Positions 34,680 to 43,912 of a DNA stretch of 64,000 bases are shown one piece after another. A program made the translations under genes and the position numbers. Under the pieces are notes generated by a model, which was not told where the DNA came from, searched no databases, and was given only the letters and a program-made list of their open reading frames with translations. The stretch's first letter is position 1; each line of letters begins with the position of its first letter. Source of the DNA: Sinorhizobium americanum (GTDB lineage Bacteria; Pseudomonadota; Alphaproteobacteria; Rhizobiales; Rhizobiaceae); assembly GCF_001651855.1 (NCBI RefSeq), contig NZ_LNQC01000040.1, positions 1 to 64,000 of the forward strand. The letters are read 5' to 3'.

Positions 34680-36089
34680 CTACTTACCCGCTGTCGCCTC
34701 GGCTTCCCGCAGCGCCTTTCGATGGCCGGAGACGGAAGCGCCGGCATTCTTCGCCATGGTCAGGAAGGGGATCGCCGCCAGCAGGTTGGCGACGGCGATG
34801 ATCATGAAGGCGATGTGGAAGTCGTCGAGTGCCAGCGGTCCGCCGCCGATCGCGGTTTGGATTTCCAGGATCGCGCCCGCCACCGCCACGCCGAGCGCAA
34901 GGCTGATCTGCTGCAGCACCGCGCTCATCGACGTCGCCTTGCTGGCGTCCGCGTCCTCGATATCGGCGAAGGAAAGGGCGTTGACGCCGGTGAAGAAGAA
35001 CGAGCGGGCGAAGCCGGCAATGAGCAGGATCGTGAGCATGACGAGGTAAGGCGTCGCCGGCGTGAAGAAGCCGTTGATGAAGGTCATGCCGGCGGCGATG
35101 ACGGCGGCAATGATCAGCGTCGTGCGGAAGCCGGCAAAGGCGAGAACGCGGCGGGCGAAGAATTTTGTGGTGATCGCGCCAACGGCGCCGATGAAGGTGA
35201 TCAGCCCCGACTGGAACGGATTGAGGCCGAAGCCGATCTGCAGCATTAACGGCATCAGGAACGGAACGGCGCCGACGGAAATGCGGAAGACCGTGCCGCC
35301 GATCGAGGCGGCGCGGAAGGCGCTGTCGCGAAACAGCTTGAGGTCGAGCACCGGTGCCGGATGGCGGCGTGCGTGGAAGATGTAAAGGAAGGTCGCGGCA
35401 ATGCCCGCCGCGACGGAAGCGATGCCGATCGCCGGCGGCAGGGCCGGCAGGCTGATGACCGAAAGGCCAAAGACGATGCCCGAGGCGGCGATGCCGCCGA
35501 GCAGAAATCCGAGAATGTCGACCGGCGGCGGGTTTTGCCGCTCCATCTCCGGCAAGTAGATGCCCGAGAGCACATAGCCGGCAATGCCGACCGGCACATT
35601 GATCAGGAAGATCCAGTGCCAGGAGAAATAGGTGGTGATGAAGCCGCCGAGCGGCGGGCCCGCCAAGGGCCCGACGAGAGCGGGGATCGTGAGCAGCGCC
35701 ATGGCCGAGACAAGCTCGCTGCGCGGGGTGCCGCGCACCAGCACGAGGCGCGCCACCGGCGTCATCATGGCGCCACCCATGCCCTGCAGGAAGCGCGACA
35801 AGACAAAAGCGACAAGGCTGTCTGCGACGGCACAGAACACCGATCCGGCGATGAACACGAGCATTGCCGCGCGAAAGATGCGCTTGGCACCGAATCGGTC
35901 CGCCATCCAGCCGCTCAAGGGAATGAAGATGGCGAGCGCCACCATATAGGAGGTGAGCGCCAGCTTGAGCGTGATCGGCCCTACGCCGATGTCATGCGCG
36001 ATCGCCGGCAGCGACGTCGAAATGACGGTGGAATCCATCTGCTCCATGAAGAGAGCGACGGCGAGGATCATCGGGACGATGCGGTTCAT
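34680..36089 (-). CDS. MFS drug:H+ antiporter (DHA2-like) exporter
   Basis: A 469-residue major-facilitator protein with about 14 hydrophobic helices. Typical motifs: MEQMDSTVISTSLPAIAHDI in helix 1 (DHA2 motif with Asp), SGWMADRFGAKRIFRAAMLV (motif A), and PALVGPLAGPPLGGFITTYF (motif C). It probably exports drugs or toxic metabolites using the proton gradient. ATG 36089 (MNRIVPMILAV) starts at the first helix; a longer upstream frame is judged spurious. It is divergent from the metallo-hydrolase gene, with no dedicated regulator beside it. Confidence 0.9.
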   Translation of the reverse strand: MNRIVPMILAVALFMEQMDSTVISTSLPAIAHDIGVGPITLKLALTSYMVALAIFIPLSGWMADRFGAKRIFRAAMLVFIAGSVFCAVADSLVAFVLSRFLQGMGGAMMTPVARLVLVRGTPRSELVSAMALLTIPALVGPLAGPPLGGFITTYFSWHWIFLINVPVGIAGYVLSGIYLPEMERQNPPPVDILGFLLGGIAASGIVFGLSVISLPALPPAIGIASVAAGIAATFLYIFHARRHPAPVLDLKLFRDSAFRAASIGGTVFRISVGAVPFLMPLMLQIGFGLNPFQSGLITFIGAVGAITTKFFARRVLAFAGFRTTLIIAAVIAAGMTFINGFFTPATPYLVMLTILLIAGFARSFFFTGVNALSFADIEDADASKATSMSAVLQQISLALGVAVAGAILEIQTAIGGGPLALDDFHIAFMIIAVANLLAAIPFLTMAKNAGASVSGHRKALREAEATAGK

Positions 36090-36259
36090 GAGAGGCCTTG
36101 GATGCGGGGTCCGCGTCCGGTAGACGGTCCCGATGGCTTTGTCGGGGCAAAACCAGCGATTGCGGATCAAATGCCTGTGATCCGGCTGACCTTTTCTGTC
36201 AAGGCCGCTACTTCTTGCCTGCTGGCATGCGAAGGCAGCGCCAATCTACAGGAGCGATC

Positions 36260-37243
36260 ATGATCACGCATAGTTTGAAGCGCCGAACCCTGTTCGGGGT
36301 AGGGGCGGCTGCCTTGGCGGCGCCGGGCCTCTTGACTGGAGTTGCCAATGCTCAGGAAAGTGCAGAAAAGGACGCCATGACGGATGATGCGGCTTTCAAG
36401 ACCTTCAAGCTCGGCACCTTCAAGGTGACGGTGATCAGCGACGGCACGCGCGCCTCGGAAAATCCGCACGAGACCTATGGCACCAATCAGTCGGCAGAGG
36501 CGGTCTCCGCGCTGCTCGAACAAAATTTCCTGCCGAGCGCCGGCTTCATCAACGGCTTCTCGCCGGTCCTGGTCGATACCGGATCGGAGATCGTTTTGTT
36601 CGATACAGGGCTCGGCGAAGGCGGCCGGGAGGCAGGGACCGGAAAACTTGCCGACGGCATCCGGGCCGCAGGCTATACGCCGGAACAGGTCTCGGTGGTC
36701 GTCATCACCCATATGCACGGCGATCACATCGGCGGCCTCACGGAGGGCGGCAAGCCGGCCTTTGCGAACGCCCGTTATGTGACCGGACAGGTGGAGTTCG
36801 ACTTCTGGAAGGATCAGGCCCGTATCGGCACGCCCGCCGAAAACGGCCACAAGGCGGTGCTTGCCAAGGTCGTGCCGCTGGCGGAAAAGACCACCTTCAT
36901 CGCCGACGGCGCCGAGGTCGTACCGGGGATCAGCGCCCTCGCCGCCTTCGGCCACTCCCCCGGGCACATGATCTACAGGCTCGAATCGGAGGGCAAGGCG
37001 CTGATTCTAACCGCGGACACTGCCAACCATTACGTCCTGTCGCTGCAGCGGCCCGATTGGGAGGTTCGCTTCGACATGGACAAGGCCGCCGCCGGCGCGA
37101 CACGGCGCAAGGTCTTCGACATGATCGCAACCGATCGGCTGCCCTTCATCGGCTATCACATGCCGTTCCCCGCGGTCGGCTTCGTCGAGCGGCAGGACCA
37201 GGGCTACCGCTTCGTGCCGGTAACCTACCAGTTCGACATCTGA
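36260..37243 (+). CDS. Tat-exported MBL-fold metallohydrolase
   Basis: A 327-residue protein with a Tat-like leader (LKRRTLFGVGAAALAAPGLL, cleavage near ANA-QE) and a metallo-beta-lactamase fold. The zinc motif is THMHGDHIGG (HxHxDH), preceded by IVLFDTGLGEGG and followed by HSPGHMIYRL and ADTANHYV with later ligands. Relatives include quorum-quenching lactonases and sulfatase-like hydrolases of unknown substrate. ATG 36260 follows GGAG. It stands alone, divergent from the MFS exporter and before guaB. The periplasmic location is inferred from the leader. Confidence 0.87.
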   Translation: MITHSLKRRTLFGVGAAALAAPGLLTGVANAQESAEKDAMTDDAAFKTFKLGTFKVTVISDGTRASENPHETYGTNQSAEAVSALLEQNFLPSAGFINGFSPVLVDTGSEIVLFDTGLGEGGREAGTGKLADGIRAAGYTPEQVSVVVITHMHGDHIGGLTEGGKPAFANARYVTGQVEFDFWKDQARIGTPAENGHKAVLAKVVPLAEKTTFIADGAEVVPGISALAAFGHSPGHMIYRLESEGKALILTADTANHYVLSLQRPDWEVRFDMDKAAAGATRRKVFDMIATDRLPFIGYHMPFPAVGFVERQDQGYRFVPVTYQFDI

Positions 37244-37278
37244 ATCCGGCGCTTTGTTGCTCTGCAACAACAAATATG

Positions 37279-37305
37279 CGGGGCCCGGGAGATTTCCGGG
37301 CCCCG
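37279..37305 (+). terminator. Hairpin terminator after the MBL-fold gene
   Basis: CGGGGCCCGG (37279-37288) pairs perfectly with CCGGGCCCCG (37296-37305) around a 7-nt loop. A smaller hairpin, TTGTTGC-TCT-GCAACAA (37254-37270), precedes it. No strong T-run. Confidence 0.6.
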
Positions 37306-37433
37306 ACTATTTCCATTCTGACATATCCGTGTTACGAGCCCTCGCCAACTTCCAAGACAAGCTTTGAAGTCACCCGGTGGACAAGTCGCTGATGGTCCCC
37401 GGGGATTTTCGTATATTCGAAGAGGAACTGGCC

Positions 37434-38936
37434 ATGGCGCGTATCATCGAAACGGCAACCGGTCTGGAGGCTTTGACCTTCGACGACGTCCTGCTTCAGC
37501 CGGGACATTCCGAGGTGATGCCGGGCCAGACGAACATCGCCACCCGCATTGCGCAGGATATTGACCTCAACCTGCCGATCCTGTCGGCCGCCATGGACAC
37601 GGTCACCGAGGCGCGGCTCGCGATCGCCATGGCCCAGGCCGGCGGCATCGGCGTCATCCACCGCAACCTGACGCCGGCCGAACAGGCCGAAGAGGTCCGC
37701 CAGGTCAAGAAGTTCGAAAGCGGCATGGTCGTCAATCCGGTGACGATCGGGCCGGACGCGACGCTTGCCGATGCGCTGGGGCTGATGAAGGCGCACGGCA
37801 TTTCCGGCATTCCGGTCGTGGAAAACGGCGGCAGCGGCGGGCAGAAGCAGGGCCGCCTCGTCGGCATCCTCACCAACCGCGATGTCCGCTTCGCGTCCGA
37901 TCCGGCGCAGAAGATCTATGAACTGATGACGCGGGAAAACCTCGTCACCGTCAAGGAAAGCGTCGATCAGCAGGAAGCCAAGCGCCTGCTGCACAAGCAC
38001 CGGATCGAGAAGCTGCTGGTCGTCGATCCGGAAGGACGCTGCGTCGGCCTGATCACGGTCAAGGACATCGAGAAGTCGCAGTTGAACCCGAACGCCTCCA
38101 AGGACTCCCAGGGACGGCTTCGCGCCGCCGCGGCGGTCAGCGTCGGCGACGACGGCTTCGAACGCGCCGAGCGGCTGATCGATGCCGGTATCGACCTGAT
38201 CGTCGTCGACACCGCTCACGGCCATTCGCAGCGCGTGCTCGATGCGGTCAGCCGGGTGAAGAAATTGTCGAACTCGGTCCGCATCATGGCCGGGAATGTC
38301 GCGACCGCTGACGGCACCAAGGCCCTGATCGACGCCGGCGCCGATGCCGTCAAGGTCGGCATTGGTCCGGGCTCCATCTGCACGACCCGTATCGTCGCCG
38401 GTGTCGGCGTGCCGCAGTTGGCCGCGATCATGGCGGCGGTCGAGGCGGCGCAGGCCTCCGGCATCCCGGTCATCGCTGACGGCGGCATCAAATATTCCGG
38501 CGACCTCGCCAAGGCGATCGCTGCCGGGGCCTCCGCCGTCATGGTCGGATCGCTGCTTGCCGGCACCGAGGAAAGCCCCGGCGAGGTCTTCCTCTATCAG
38601 GGCCGGTCCTTCAAGGCCTATCGCGGCATGGGTTCGGTCGGCGCCATGGCGCGCGGCTCGGCCGACCGCTATTTCCAGGCGGAAGTCCGTGACACGCTGA
38701 AGCTCGTGCCGGAAGGCATCGAGGGCCAGGTTCCCTATAAGGGGGCAGTCGGCGGCGTGCTGCACCAGCTCGCCGGCGGCCTCAAGGCGTCGATGGGCTA
38801 TGTCGGCGGCGCGACGATCAGGGAATACCAGGAACGCGCCACCTTCGTGCGCATCTCCGGTGCCGGTCTTCGCGAAAGCCACGCCCATGACGTGACGATC
38901 ACCCGCGAGAGCCCGAACTATCCGGGCGCCGCCTGA
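37434..38936 (+). CDS. guaB: Inosine-5'-monophosphate dehydrogenase
   Basis: A 500-residue cytosolic enzyme that oxidises IMP to XMP with NAD+, the first committed step of GMP synthesis. The catalytic Cys316 is in GSICTTR. Two CBS domains interrupt the barrel near residues 95-205 ([40 protein letters not shown]). The flap and IMP site appear as [10 protein letters not shown] and [10 protein letters not shown]. Start ATG 37434 follows AGAGGA and gives the standard length; a longer upstream frame is not used. A clean terminator follows, so it is monocistronic. Confidence 0.97.
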   Translation: MARIIETATGLEALTFDDVLLQPGHSEVMPGQTNIATRIAQDIDLNLPILSAAMDTVTEARLAIAMAQAGGIGVIHRNLTPAEQAEEVRQVKKFESGMVVNPVTIGPDATLADALGLMKAHGISGIPVVENGGSGGQKQGRLVGILTNRDVRFASDPAQKIYELMTRENLVTVKESVDQQEAKRLLHKHRIEKLLVVDPEGRCVGLITVKDIEKSQLNPNASKDSQGRLRAAAAVSVGDDGFERAERLIDAGIDLIVVDTAHGHSQRVLDAVSRVKKLSNSVRIMAGNVATADGTKALIDAGADAVKVGIGPGSICTTRIVAGVGVPQLAAIMAAVEAAQASGIPVIADGGIKYSGDLAKAIAAGASAVMVGSLLAGTEESPGEVFLYQGRSFKAYRGMGSVGAMARGSADRYFQAEVRDTLKLVPEGIEGQVPYKGAVGGVLHQLAGGLKASMGYVGGATIREYQERATFVRISGAGLRESHAHDVTITRESPNYPGAA

Positions 38937-38943
38937 TTTTTCC

Positions 38944-38972
38944 GTGGGACGCCGTCCGGCGTCCCACTTTCT
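38944..38972 (+). terminator. Intrinsic terminator of guaB
   Basis: GTGGGACGCC (38944-38953) pairs perfectly with GGCGTCCCAC (38958-38967) around a 4-nt loop, followed by TTT and a pyrimidine tract, 7 bp after the stop. Confidence 0.9.
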
Positions 38973-39015
38973 TCCCCCCCAAGCTTCCCATCTGGGAATT
39001 TAAAGCGGAGCACCG

Positions 39016-39432
39016 ATGACGGGGTTCGAGATATTCTGGCCCGTCGTCGCCCATGTCGCGCTGGTCTTCATGCTCTACGCGCTTCTCTCGATGCGCCGCT
39101 CTGCGGTCGTCCGTGCGGGCAAGGCTGAGCCGTCGCAATTTCGCGAAAACCGCGGCGAGCCGAGCGAGAGCCTGGTCGTGCGCAACAGCATCGCCAACCA
39201 GTTCGAACTGCCGGTGCTCTTCCATGCCTGCTGCGTGCTTCTCTATATCACCGAAGCCGACAGCGTTCCGGCGGTGGGCCTTGCCTGGGTTTTCGTCGGC
39301 TCCCGCTACGCGCACGCCTTCGTCCATGTGACCAGCAATCGGCTCCGCCACCGCGGCCCTCTCTTCCTGGCGGGCTTTGTCACGCTTGCAGCAATGTGGG
39401 CCTGGCTTGCCTTCTGGATGATGATGAACTGA
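39016..39432 (+). CDS. MAPEG-family membrane protein
   Basis: A 138-residue protein with four hydrophobic helices and the MAPEG pattern: FWPVVAHVALVFMLYALLSM, then VVRNSIANQFELPVLFHACC, then GLAWVFVGSRYAHAFVHVTS. MAPEG proteins are membrane-bound glutathione-dependent or lipid-metabolising enzymes in eukaryotes; bacterial members are poorly known. ATG 39016 is the only sensible start. It follows guaB after a terminator, so it is likely transcribed separately. Confidence 0.84.
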   Translation: MTGFEIFWPVVAHVALVFMLYALLSMRRSAVVRAGKAEPSQFRENRGEPSESLVVRNSIANQFELPVLFHACCVLLYITEADSVPAVGLAWVFVGSRYAHAFVHVTSNRLRHRGPLFLAGFVTLAAMWAWLAFWMMMN

Positions 39433-39629
39433 CGATCGTCGTCGGTCGGCCCGACTGTCTCAGCTCTGAGACAATTTCCTCCTCGAAACCCTCGGCGCTT
39501 GATGAGCGTCAAGGGACCACGGCCGGCCCTGCCGCTAAGCTTGCGTCCGTCAACGCGCTGCTTTGGCGGAGGGTGATGCGGCGCTGGCGCAAGTTCCAAT
39601 GCCAACATTGAACATCGGAGGAGATCGAT

Positions 39630-40655
39630 ATGGCCGGAATGATGAAAGCCGCCGTGGTGCGCGAATTCGGCAAGCCGCTTGTGATCGAAGAATTGCCCAT
39701 AGCGCAGCCGGGACCGGGGCAGGTTCTGATCAAATACGAGGCCACGGGCGTGTGCCATACCGACCTGCACGCCGCCAAGGGCGATTGGCCGGTGCGGCCC
39801 AATCCGCCCTTTATCCCCGGCCACGAGGGCGTCGGATACGTCGCAAAGCTCGGCGCTGGCGTGTCGCGGCTGAAGGAGGGCGACCGGGTCGGCGTCCCAT
39901 GGCTGCACACCGCCTGCGGTTGCTGCACGCCGTGCCGCACCGGCTGGGAAACGCTGTGCGGCAGCCAGCAGAACACCGGCTACTCGGTCGACGGCACTTT
40001 CGCCCAGTACGGCCTGGCGGATCCGGATTTCGTCGGCAAGCTGCCCGCCAAGCTGGAGTTCGGACCGGCCGCGCCGGTGCTTTGCGCCGGCGTCACGGTC
40101 TACAAGGGCCTGAAGGAGACCGAGGTGAAGCCCGGCGAATGGGTTCTCGTCTCCGGCATCGGCGGCCTCGGCCACATGGCCGTGCAATATGCCAAGGCCA
40201 TGGGCATGCATGTCGCTGCCGCCGACATCTACCCGGACAAGATCGCGCTTGCCGAGAGGCTGGGCGCCGACCTCGTCGTCGATGCAAGGGCGGGTGACGC
40301 CATCGAGGAGGTGCAGAAGCGGACGGGCGGTGTCCACGGGGCGCTGGTCACGGCGGTCTCGCCAAAGGCGATGGAGCAGAGCTACCGCATGCTGCGCTCG
40401 AAGGGCACCATGGCCCTTGTCGGTTTGCCGCCAAGCCAGATCTGCCTGCCGGTCTTCGATACGGTGCTGAAGCGCATCACGGTGCGCGGTTCGATCGTCG
40501 GTACGCGCCAGGATCTCGAGGAGGCCCTGGAGTTTGCCGGTGAGGGCAAGGTCGGAGCCCACTTCTCCTGGGACAAGATCGAGAACATCAACGCCATTTT
40601 CGAGCGCATGGAAGAAGGCAAGATCGACGGCCGCATCGTTCTCGACCTGAGTTGA
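39630..40655 (+). CDS. Zinc-dependent alcohol dehydrogenase (AdhP/AdhA type)
   Basis: A 341-residue MDR-family dehydrogenase. Catalytic zinc ligands are Cys in ATGVCHTDLHAAKG and His in FIPGHEGVGYVAKLG. The structural zinc lobe is CGCCTPCRTGWETLCGSQ. The cofactor site is VLVSGIGGLGHMAVQYAKAM (GxGGxG). It oxidises short primary alcohols or reduces aldehydes with NAD(H). ATG 39630 is 10 nt after GGAGGA. Both the size and the cysteine pattern fit AdhP; physiological substrate unknown. No downstream partner within 120 bp. Confidence 0.93.
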   Translation: MAGMMKAAVVREFGKPLVIEELPIAQPGPGQVLIKYEATGVCHTDLHAAKGDWPVRPNPPFIPGHEGVGYVAKLGAGVSRLKEGDRVGVPWLHTACGCCTPCRTGWETLCGSQQNTGYSVDGTFAQYGLADPDFVGKLPAKLEFGPAAPVLCAGVTVYKGLKETEVKPGEWVLVSGIGGLGHMAVQYAKAMGMHVAAADIYPDKIALAERLGADLVVDARAGDAIEEVQKRTGGVHGALVTAVSPKAMEQSYRMLRSKGTMALVGLPPSQICLPVFDTVLKRITVRGSIVGTRQDLEEALEFAGEGKVGAHFSWDKIENINAIFERMEEGKIDGRIVLDLS

Positions 40656-40776
40656 GGCATCGATCACGGCAAGTAACGCAGTTTTGACGCGTGTCTGCCG
40701 CCCGCTGACCTATCCTGTCGGCGGGCGGCGCGGCTATCGTTGCGCGGCCTTCGGAAAAACGCCGGAGGAGAGCGTC

Positions 40777-41652
40777 ATGAACAAGCCTGTGATCACCCAG
40801 GCAATGATCGATGCCTATGATGAATACACCCATCTGACCCTGGATCGTCGCCGCTTCATGGAGAGGCTGACGGCGCTTGCCGGTTCGGCGGCGGCCGCCG
40901 CGACAATCGCGCCGATGCTCGCCGCCAACAGCGCCAAGGCCGAAATGGTAGCCGCGACGGATGAGCGCTTGAAGGGTGAGAACATCACCTATCCCGGTGC
41001 CGATGGCGAGATGAAGGGCTATCTCGTCAGACCGGCCAATTCACCCGAAAAGCTTCCGGCGGTCATCGTCATCCATGAGAATCGCGGTCTCAATCCGCAC
41101 ATCAAGGACGTCGCGCGTCGCGTCGCCCTCGACGGATTTGTCGCGCTCGCTCCGGATTTCCTGTCACCCGATGGCGGAACCCCGAGCGACGAGGACAAGG
41201 CACGCGAAATGATCGGCGCGCTTGACGCGGGTGAGACCAACGCCAATGCGGTGGCGACAGTCACCTTCCTCAAGGGACATGCGGAAAGCACCGGCAATGT
41301 CGGAGCGATCGGCTTCTGCTGGGGGGGCGGCATGGTCAATCGCCTGGCTGTCAATTCTCCTGACCTGAAGGCCGGGGTCGCCTATTACGGCTCCCAGCCG
41401 AAAGCCGAGGATGTGCCGAAGATCAAGGCCGCGATGCTTCTCCATTATGCGGGCCTCGACGAGCGCATCAATGCCGGCATCGAGGCTTACCGCAACGCGC
41501 TAAAGGAAAACGGCAAGGACGCCACGATCCATATCTACGACGGCGTCAACCATGCCTTCAACAACGATACCTCGGCCGCCCGCTACGACAAGGCTGCGGC
41601 CGATCTCGCCTGGGGGCGAACGATCGAGTTTCTGAAGACGAAGCTCGCCTGA
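40777..41652 (+). CDS. Tat-exported dienelactone-hydrolase-family protein
   Basis: A 291-residue alpha/beta hydrolase with an internal Tat motif (LDRRRFMERLTALAGSAAAA, residues about 22-41) after an unusually long cytoplasmic N-terminus. The catalytic triad is readable: nucleophile Cys in IGFCWGGGM, Asp in the LLHYAGLDERIN region and His in DGVNHAFNND. The segment VIVIHENRGLNPHIKDVARR is typical of the YghX/DLH group. Substrate is unknown; classical members open dienelactone rings. ATG 40777 follows GGAGGAG. It ends 38 bp before the convergent oxyR gene. Confidence 0.88.
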   Translation: MNKPVITQAMIDAYDEYTHLTLDRRRFMERLTALAGSAAAAATIAPMLAANSAKAEMVAATDERLKGENITYPGADGEMKGYLVRPANSPEKLPAVIVIHENRGLNPHIKDVARRVALDGFVALAPDFLSPDGGTPSDEDKAREMIGALDAGETNANAVATVTFLKGHAESTGNVGAIGFCWGGGMVNRLAVNSPDLKAGVAYYGSQPKAEDVPKIKAAMLLHYAGLDERINAGIEAYRNALKENGKDATIHIYDGVNHAFNNDTSAARYDKAAADLAWGRTIEFLKTKLA

Positions 41653-41689
41653 CCTGTACCGACTTCGGGGCAGGGCGACGGGTGCTCTC

Positions 41690-42601
41690 CTAGCCCCGGG
41701 CTTCCTTGGATATCGAGCGGGCACAGTCGACGATCGCTTCTGCCAGCGCGTCCATGTCGCGCCGGCGCGGATTGCTGCGGCGCCAGATGAGGCCGATCTC
41801 GCGCGCCGGCCCGGGGTCGGCAAAGGGTACGATGCGGATGGCATTGCGGGCCGCCTCGCTCGGGATGGCGATTTCCGGAATGAGCGTCATGCCCATGCCG
41901 TTCGCCACCATCTGTAAGAGCGTCGCCATGGATGTGGCGCCGAAGCTCGTCAACTGCCGCTTGCCGGCGGTGTTGCAGACGGCCAATGCCTGGTCGCGCA
42001 GGCAATGGCCCTCCTCGAGCAGCAGCAGCTGCGAGATGTCGACCTGCTCCTCCGTCATCGGCGACATCAGCACGTTCCGGTCGTTGCCCGCCACCGCCAT
42101 GAAGAACCGGTCCGAAAACAGCGGGCGCGTGGCGATGCCGTCGGCATCGATCGGCAGCGCGGCGACGACAGCGTCGAGGCGGCCGTCGCCAAGGTCGGCG
42201 ATCAGCCTGTCGGTCAGCGACTCCTTGAGCTCGATTTCGATATCTGCATATCGCGCCCGCAGATAGGGAATGAGCCGCGGCACCAGATAGGGCGCCAGCG
42301 TCGGGATGACGCCAAGGCGGGTGCGCCCTTCGAGCGTTCCCGAATTTGCCCGGGCGCTCTCCTCCAGCCGGTCGACATCGGCCAGGATTGCCCGGACCCG
42401 CACCAGCACGTCCTCGCCCTTTCCGGTCAGAAACACGCCGCCGCGGCTTCTTTCGACGAGTTTGACACCGAGATGCTCTTCCATTTCCATGATCTGCGCC
42501 GAAAGGGCCGGCTGGCTGACATGGGCGAGCTCGGCCGCTCGGCCGAAATGGCGGGCAGTGGCGAGCGCATCGAAATAGCGCATCTGTCGAAGCGTCAGCA
42601 T
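41690..42601 (-). CDS. oxyR: OxyR, peroxide-sensing LysR regulator
   Basis: A 303-residue LysR regulator whose effector domain carries the OxyR redox pair Cys200 and Cys209 in EEGHCLRDQALAVCN, matching E. coli Cys199/Cys208. The N-terminal HTH (LTLRQMRYFDALATARHFGR; VSQPALSAQI) and GVIPTLAPYLVPRL are standard OxyR text. Hydrogen peroxide oxidises the pair to a disulfide and activates catalase and other genes. In S. meliloti katA is divergent from oxyR; here the divergent side holds only about 150 bp of intergenic DNA and then another LysR gene, so oxyR is an orphan. ATG 42601. Confidence 0.95.
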   Translation of the reverse strand: MLTLRQMRYFDALATARHFGRAAELAHVSQPALSAQIMEMEEHLGVKLVERSRGGVFLTGKGEDVLVRVRAILADVDRLEESARANSGTLEGRTRLGVIPTLAPYLVPRLIPYLRARYADIEIELKESLTDRLIADLGDGRLDAVVAALPIDADGIATRPLFSDRFFMAVAGNDRNVLMSPMTEEQVDISQLLLLEEGHCLRDQALAVCNTAGKRQLTSFGATSMATLLQMVANGMGMTLIPEIAIPSEAARNAIRIVPFADPGPAREIGLIWRRSNPRRRDMDALAEAIVDCARSISKEARG

Positions 42602-42700
42602 GATAGGATATGCTTATTGAAAAGTCGGCCGAAGGACAATCGCAGATTATCGGATTAGCTGGCCGATACGGCGCGGGCCTGAAATGATCCGCGGGCCGGC
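42602..42700. promoter_or_regulatory. oxyR upstream region with ATAG-type OxyR half-site
   Basis: Just upstream of oxyR lies ATAGGATATGCTTAT (42603-42617), which resembles an OxyR site (ATAG-N7-CTAT type) with one departure. This is where autoregulation by OxyR would be expected. The rest of the region holds no open frame. Confidence 0.4.
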
Positions 42701-42711
42701 CTCTGCGAAGG

Positions 42712-42737
42712 GCACGCCTCGCAAGAGGCGTGTCTTT
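42712..42737 (+). terminator. Hairpin with plus-strand T-run, possible leftover catalase terminator
   Basis: CACGCCTC (42713-42720) pairs with GAGGCGTG (42725-42732) around GCAA, and on the plus strand is followed by TCTTTG. No plus-strand gene ends here. It also lies just after the minus-strand LysR gene, for which it would act without a T-run. Confidence 0.5.
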
Positions 42738-42753
42738 GTGTTCGCGAGGCGGC

Positions 42754-43704
42754 TTACCAGCCGGGCAGCATATGGCTTTGCCTAAGGCGCGGATAGCGCG
42801 GATAGCCCTTGATGTCGTTGTCGAGATCATCGTTGACTGCAATAGGCGTGATATTGTCGAGGCAGGCGGTGATGTGATTGGTGATGGCGTTCGACAGCGA
42901 CGGCGAAAGTCCGGGCCGCTTCATGATGCCGATCTGTACCGGTGCGAGGGCCGGGAAGCCGTCCGCGAGCGTCAAGACCTTCATGCCGGGGCGGAGCGCC
43001 GATTCCGGCAGCACCGAGACGGCCATCCCGGCGAGCACCGCGGCAGCGACGACCGTCGAGGACCAGCTTGTGAACAGGATCTGATACTCGCGGCCGGTCG
43101 CATCGAGCGCGGCGCAGGCCGCCTGCCGCCAAATACAGTCGCGCCGTCCGACGGCAAGCGGGATGGGTGCGTTTTCCGGAAGCGGATGGTTGATCGAGCT
43201 CACCCAGCAGAGCGGCTCGGTCCTGACCACGTCGGACGGCCGCACCCGCGGATTGTGGGTGACGAGCGCGATATCGAGGTCGCCCTTTGCCATCTTCTCG
43301 GCGAGATCGGCCGAGGGCTCGCAGACGATGTAGAGTTCGACATTCGGGTGCGTCTTCGCAAAGCGACCAATGATCTCGGGCATGTAGCGGTCAGCATAGT
43401 CGTCGGGCGTGCCGATCCTCAGCGTGCCTTCGAGCCTGTTGTCGTCGAAGGAAGCGATCGCCTCGTTGTTGAGGCGCAGCATCCGCCGGGCAAAATTCAA
43501 AAGCCTGTCGCCCTCGACCGTCAGCCGGTTACCGCGCCCGTCCTTGATGAATAGCGGTTTGCCGATGCGTTCTTCCAGCCGGCGCATCTGCATCGACACC
43601 GCCGACTGAGTCTTGAAGACACGATCGGCGGCCTTGGTGAAGCTGCCCGTATCGGCGATGGCGACGAAAGTTTGCAACTGATCGATGTCGAGCGGTGCGG
43701 ACAT
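42754..43704 (-). CDS. LysR-family transcriptional regulator
   Basis: A 316-residue LysR protein: an HTH near residues 1-65 (IDQLQTFVAIADTGSFTKAA; TQSAVSMQMRRLEERIGKPL) and an effector domain from about residue 92 (GTLRIGTPDDYADRYMPEII). The C-terminal 25 residues (NDDLDNDIKGYPRYPRLRQS) form an extra polar tail. It sits between oxyR and a divergent DUF1127 gene. Effector and targets are unknown; control of the DUF1127 gene is the simplest guess. No redox cysteine pair like that of OxyR is seen. Confidence 0.9.
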   Translation of the reverse strand: MSAPLDIDQLQTFVAIADTGSFTKAADRVFKTQSAVSMQMRRLEERIGKPLFIKDGRGNRLTVEGDRLLNFARRMLRLNNEAIASFDDNRLEGTLRIGTPDDYADRYMPEIIGRFAKTHPNVELYIVCEPSADLAEKMAKGDLDIALVTHNPRVRPSDVVRTEPLCWVSSINHPLPENAPIPLAVGRRDCIWRQAACAALDATGREYQILFTSWSSTVVAAAVLAGMAVSVLPESALRPGMKVLTLADGFPALAPVQIGIMKRPGLSPSLSNAITNHITACLDNITPIAVNDDLDNDIKGYPRYPRLRQSHMLPGW

Positions 43705-43846
43705 GGCCGGTTACCCATAAAATTGTTTGATGAATATCATTAGAAACATTCGTTGGACTGATCAATAAGGATTTGCGATTTATAGCGTGCAAATCACGTC
43801 GATCCTCCCGGCGACTTCACCGCCGATCAACCACATCGTTCCCGCC

Positions 43847-43877
43847 TGCCCCTGCGCGTGACCTCCGCGCAGGGGCA
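43847..43877 (+). promoter_or_regulatory. 12-bp stem hairpin in the DUF1127 leader
   Basis: TGCCCCTGCGCG (43847-43858) pairs perfectly with CGCGCAGGGGCA (43866-43877) around a 7-nt loop, 36 bp before the DUF1127 start codon. No T-run follows. It could be an mRNA-leader structure or a terminator for upstream transcription. Confidence 0.5.
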
Positions 43878-43912
43878 TAGGCTTCTTCGTGCCCGAAAAA
43901 GGAGTTTTTGTC

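Noticed and set aside
37332-38888. A 518-codon open frame on the minus strand opposite guaB
   Set aside because: It is the antisense shadow of guaB; its product is an arbitrary Asp/Arg-rich sequence without family features.
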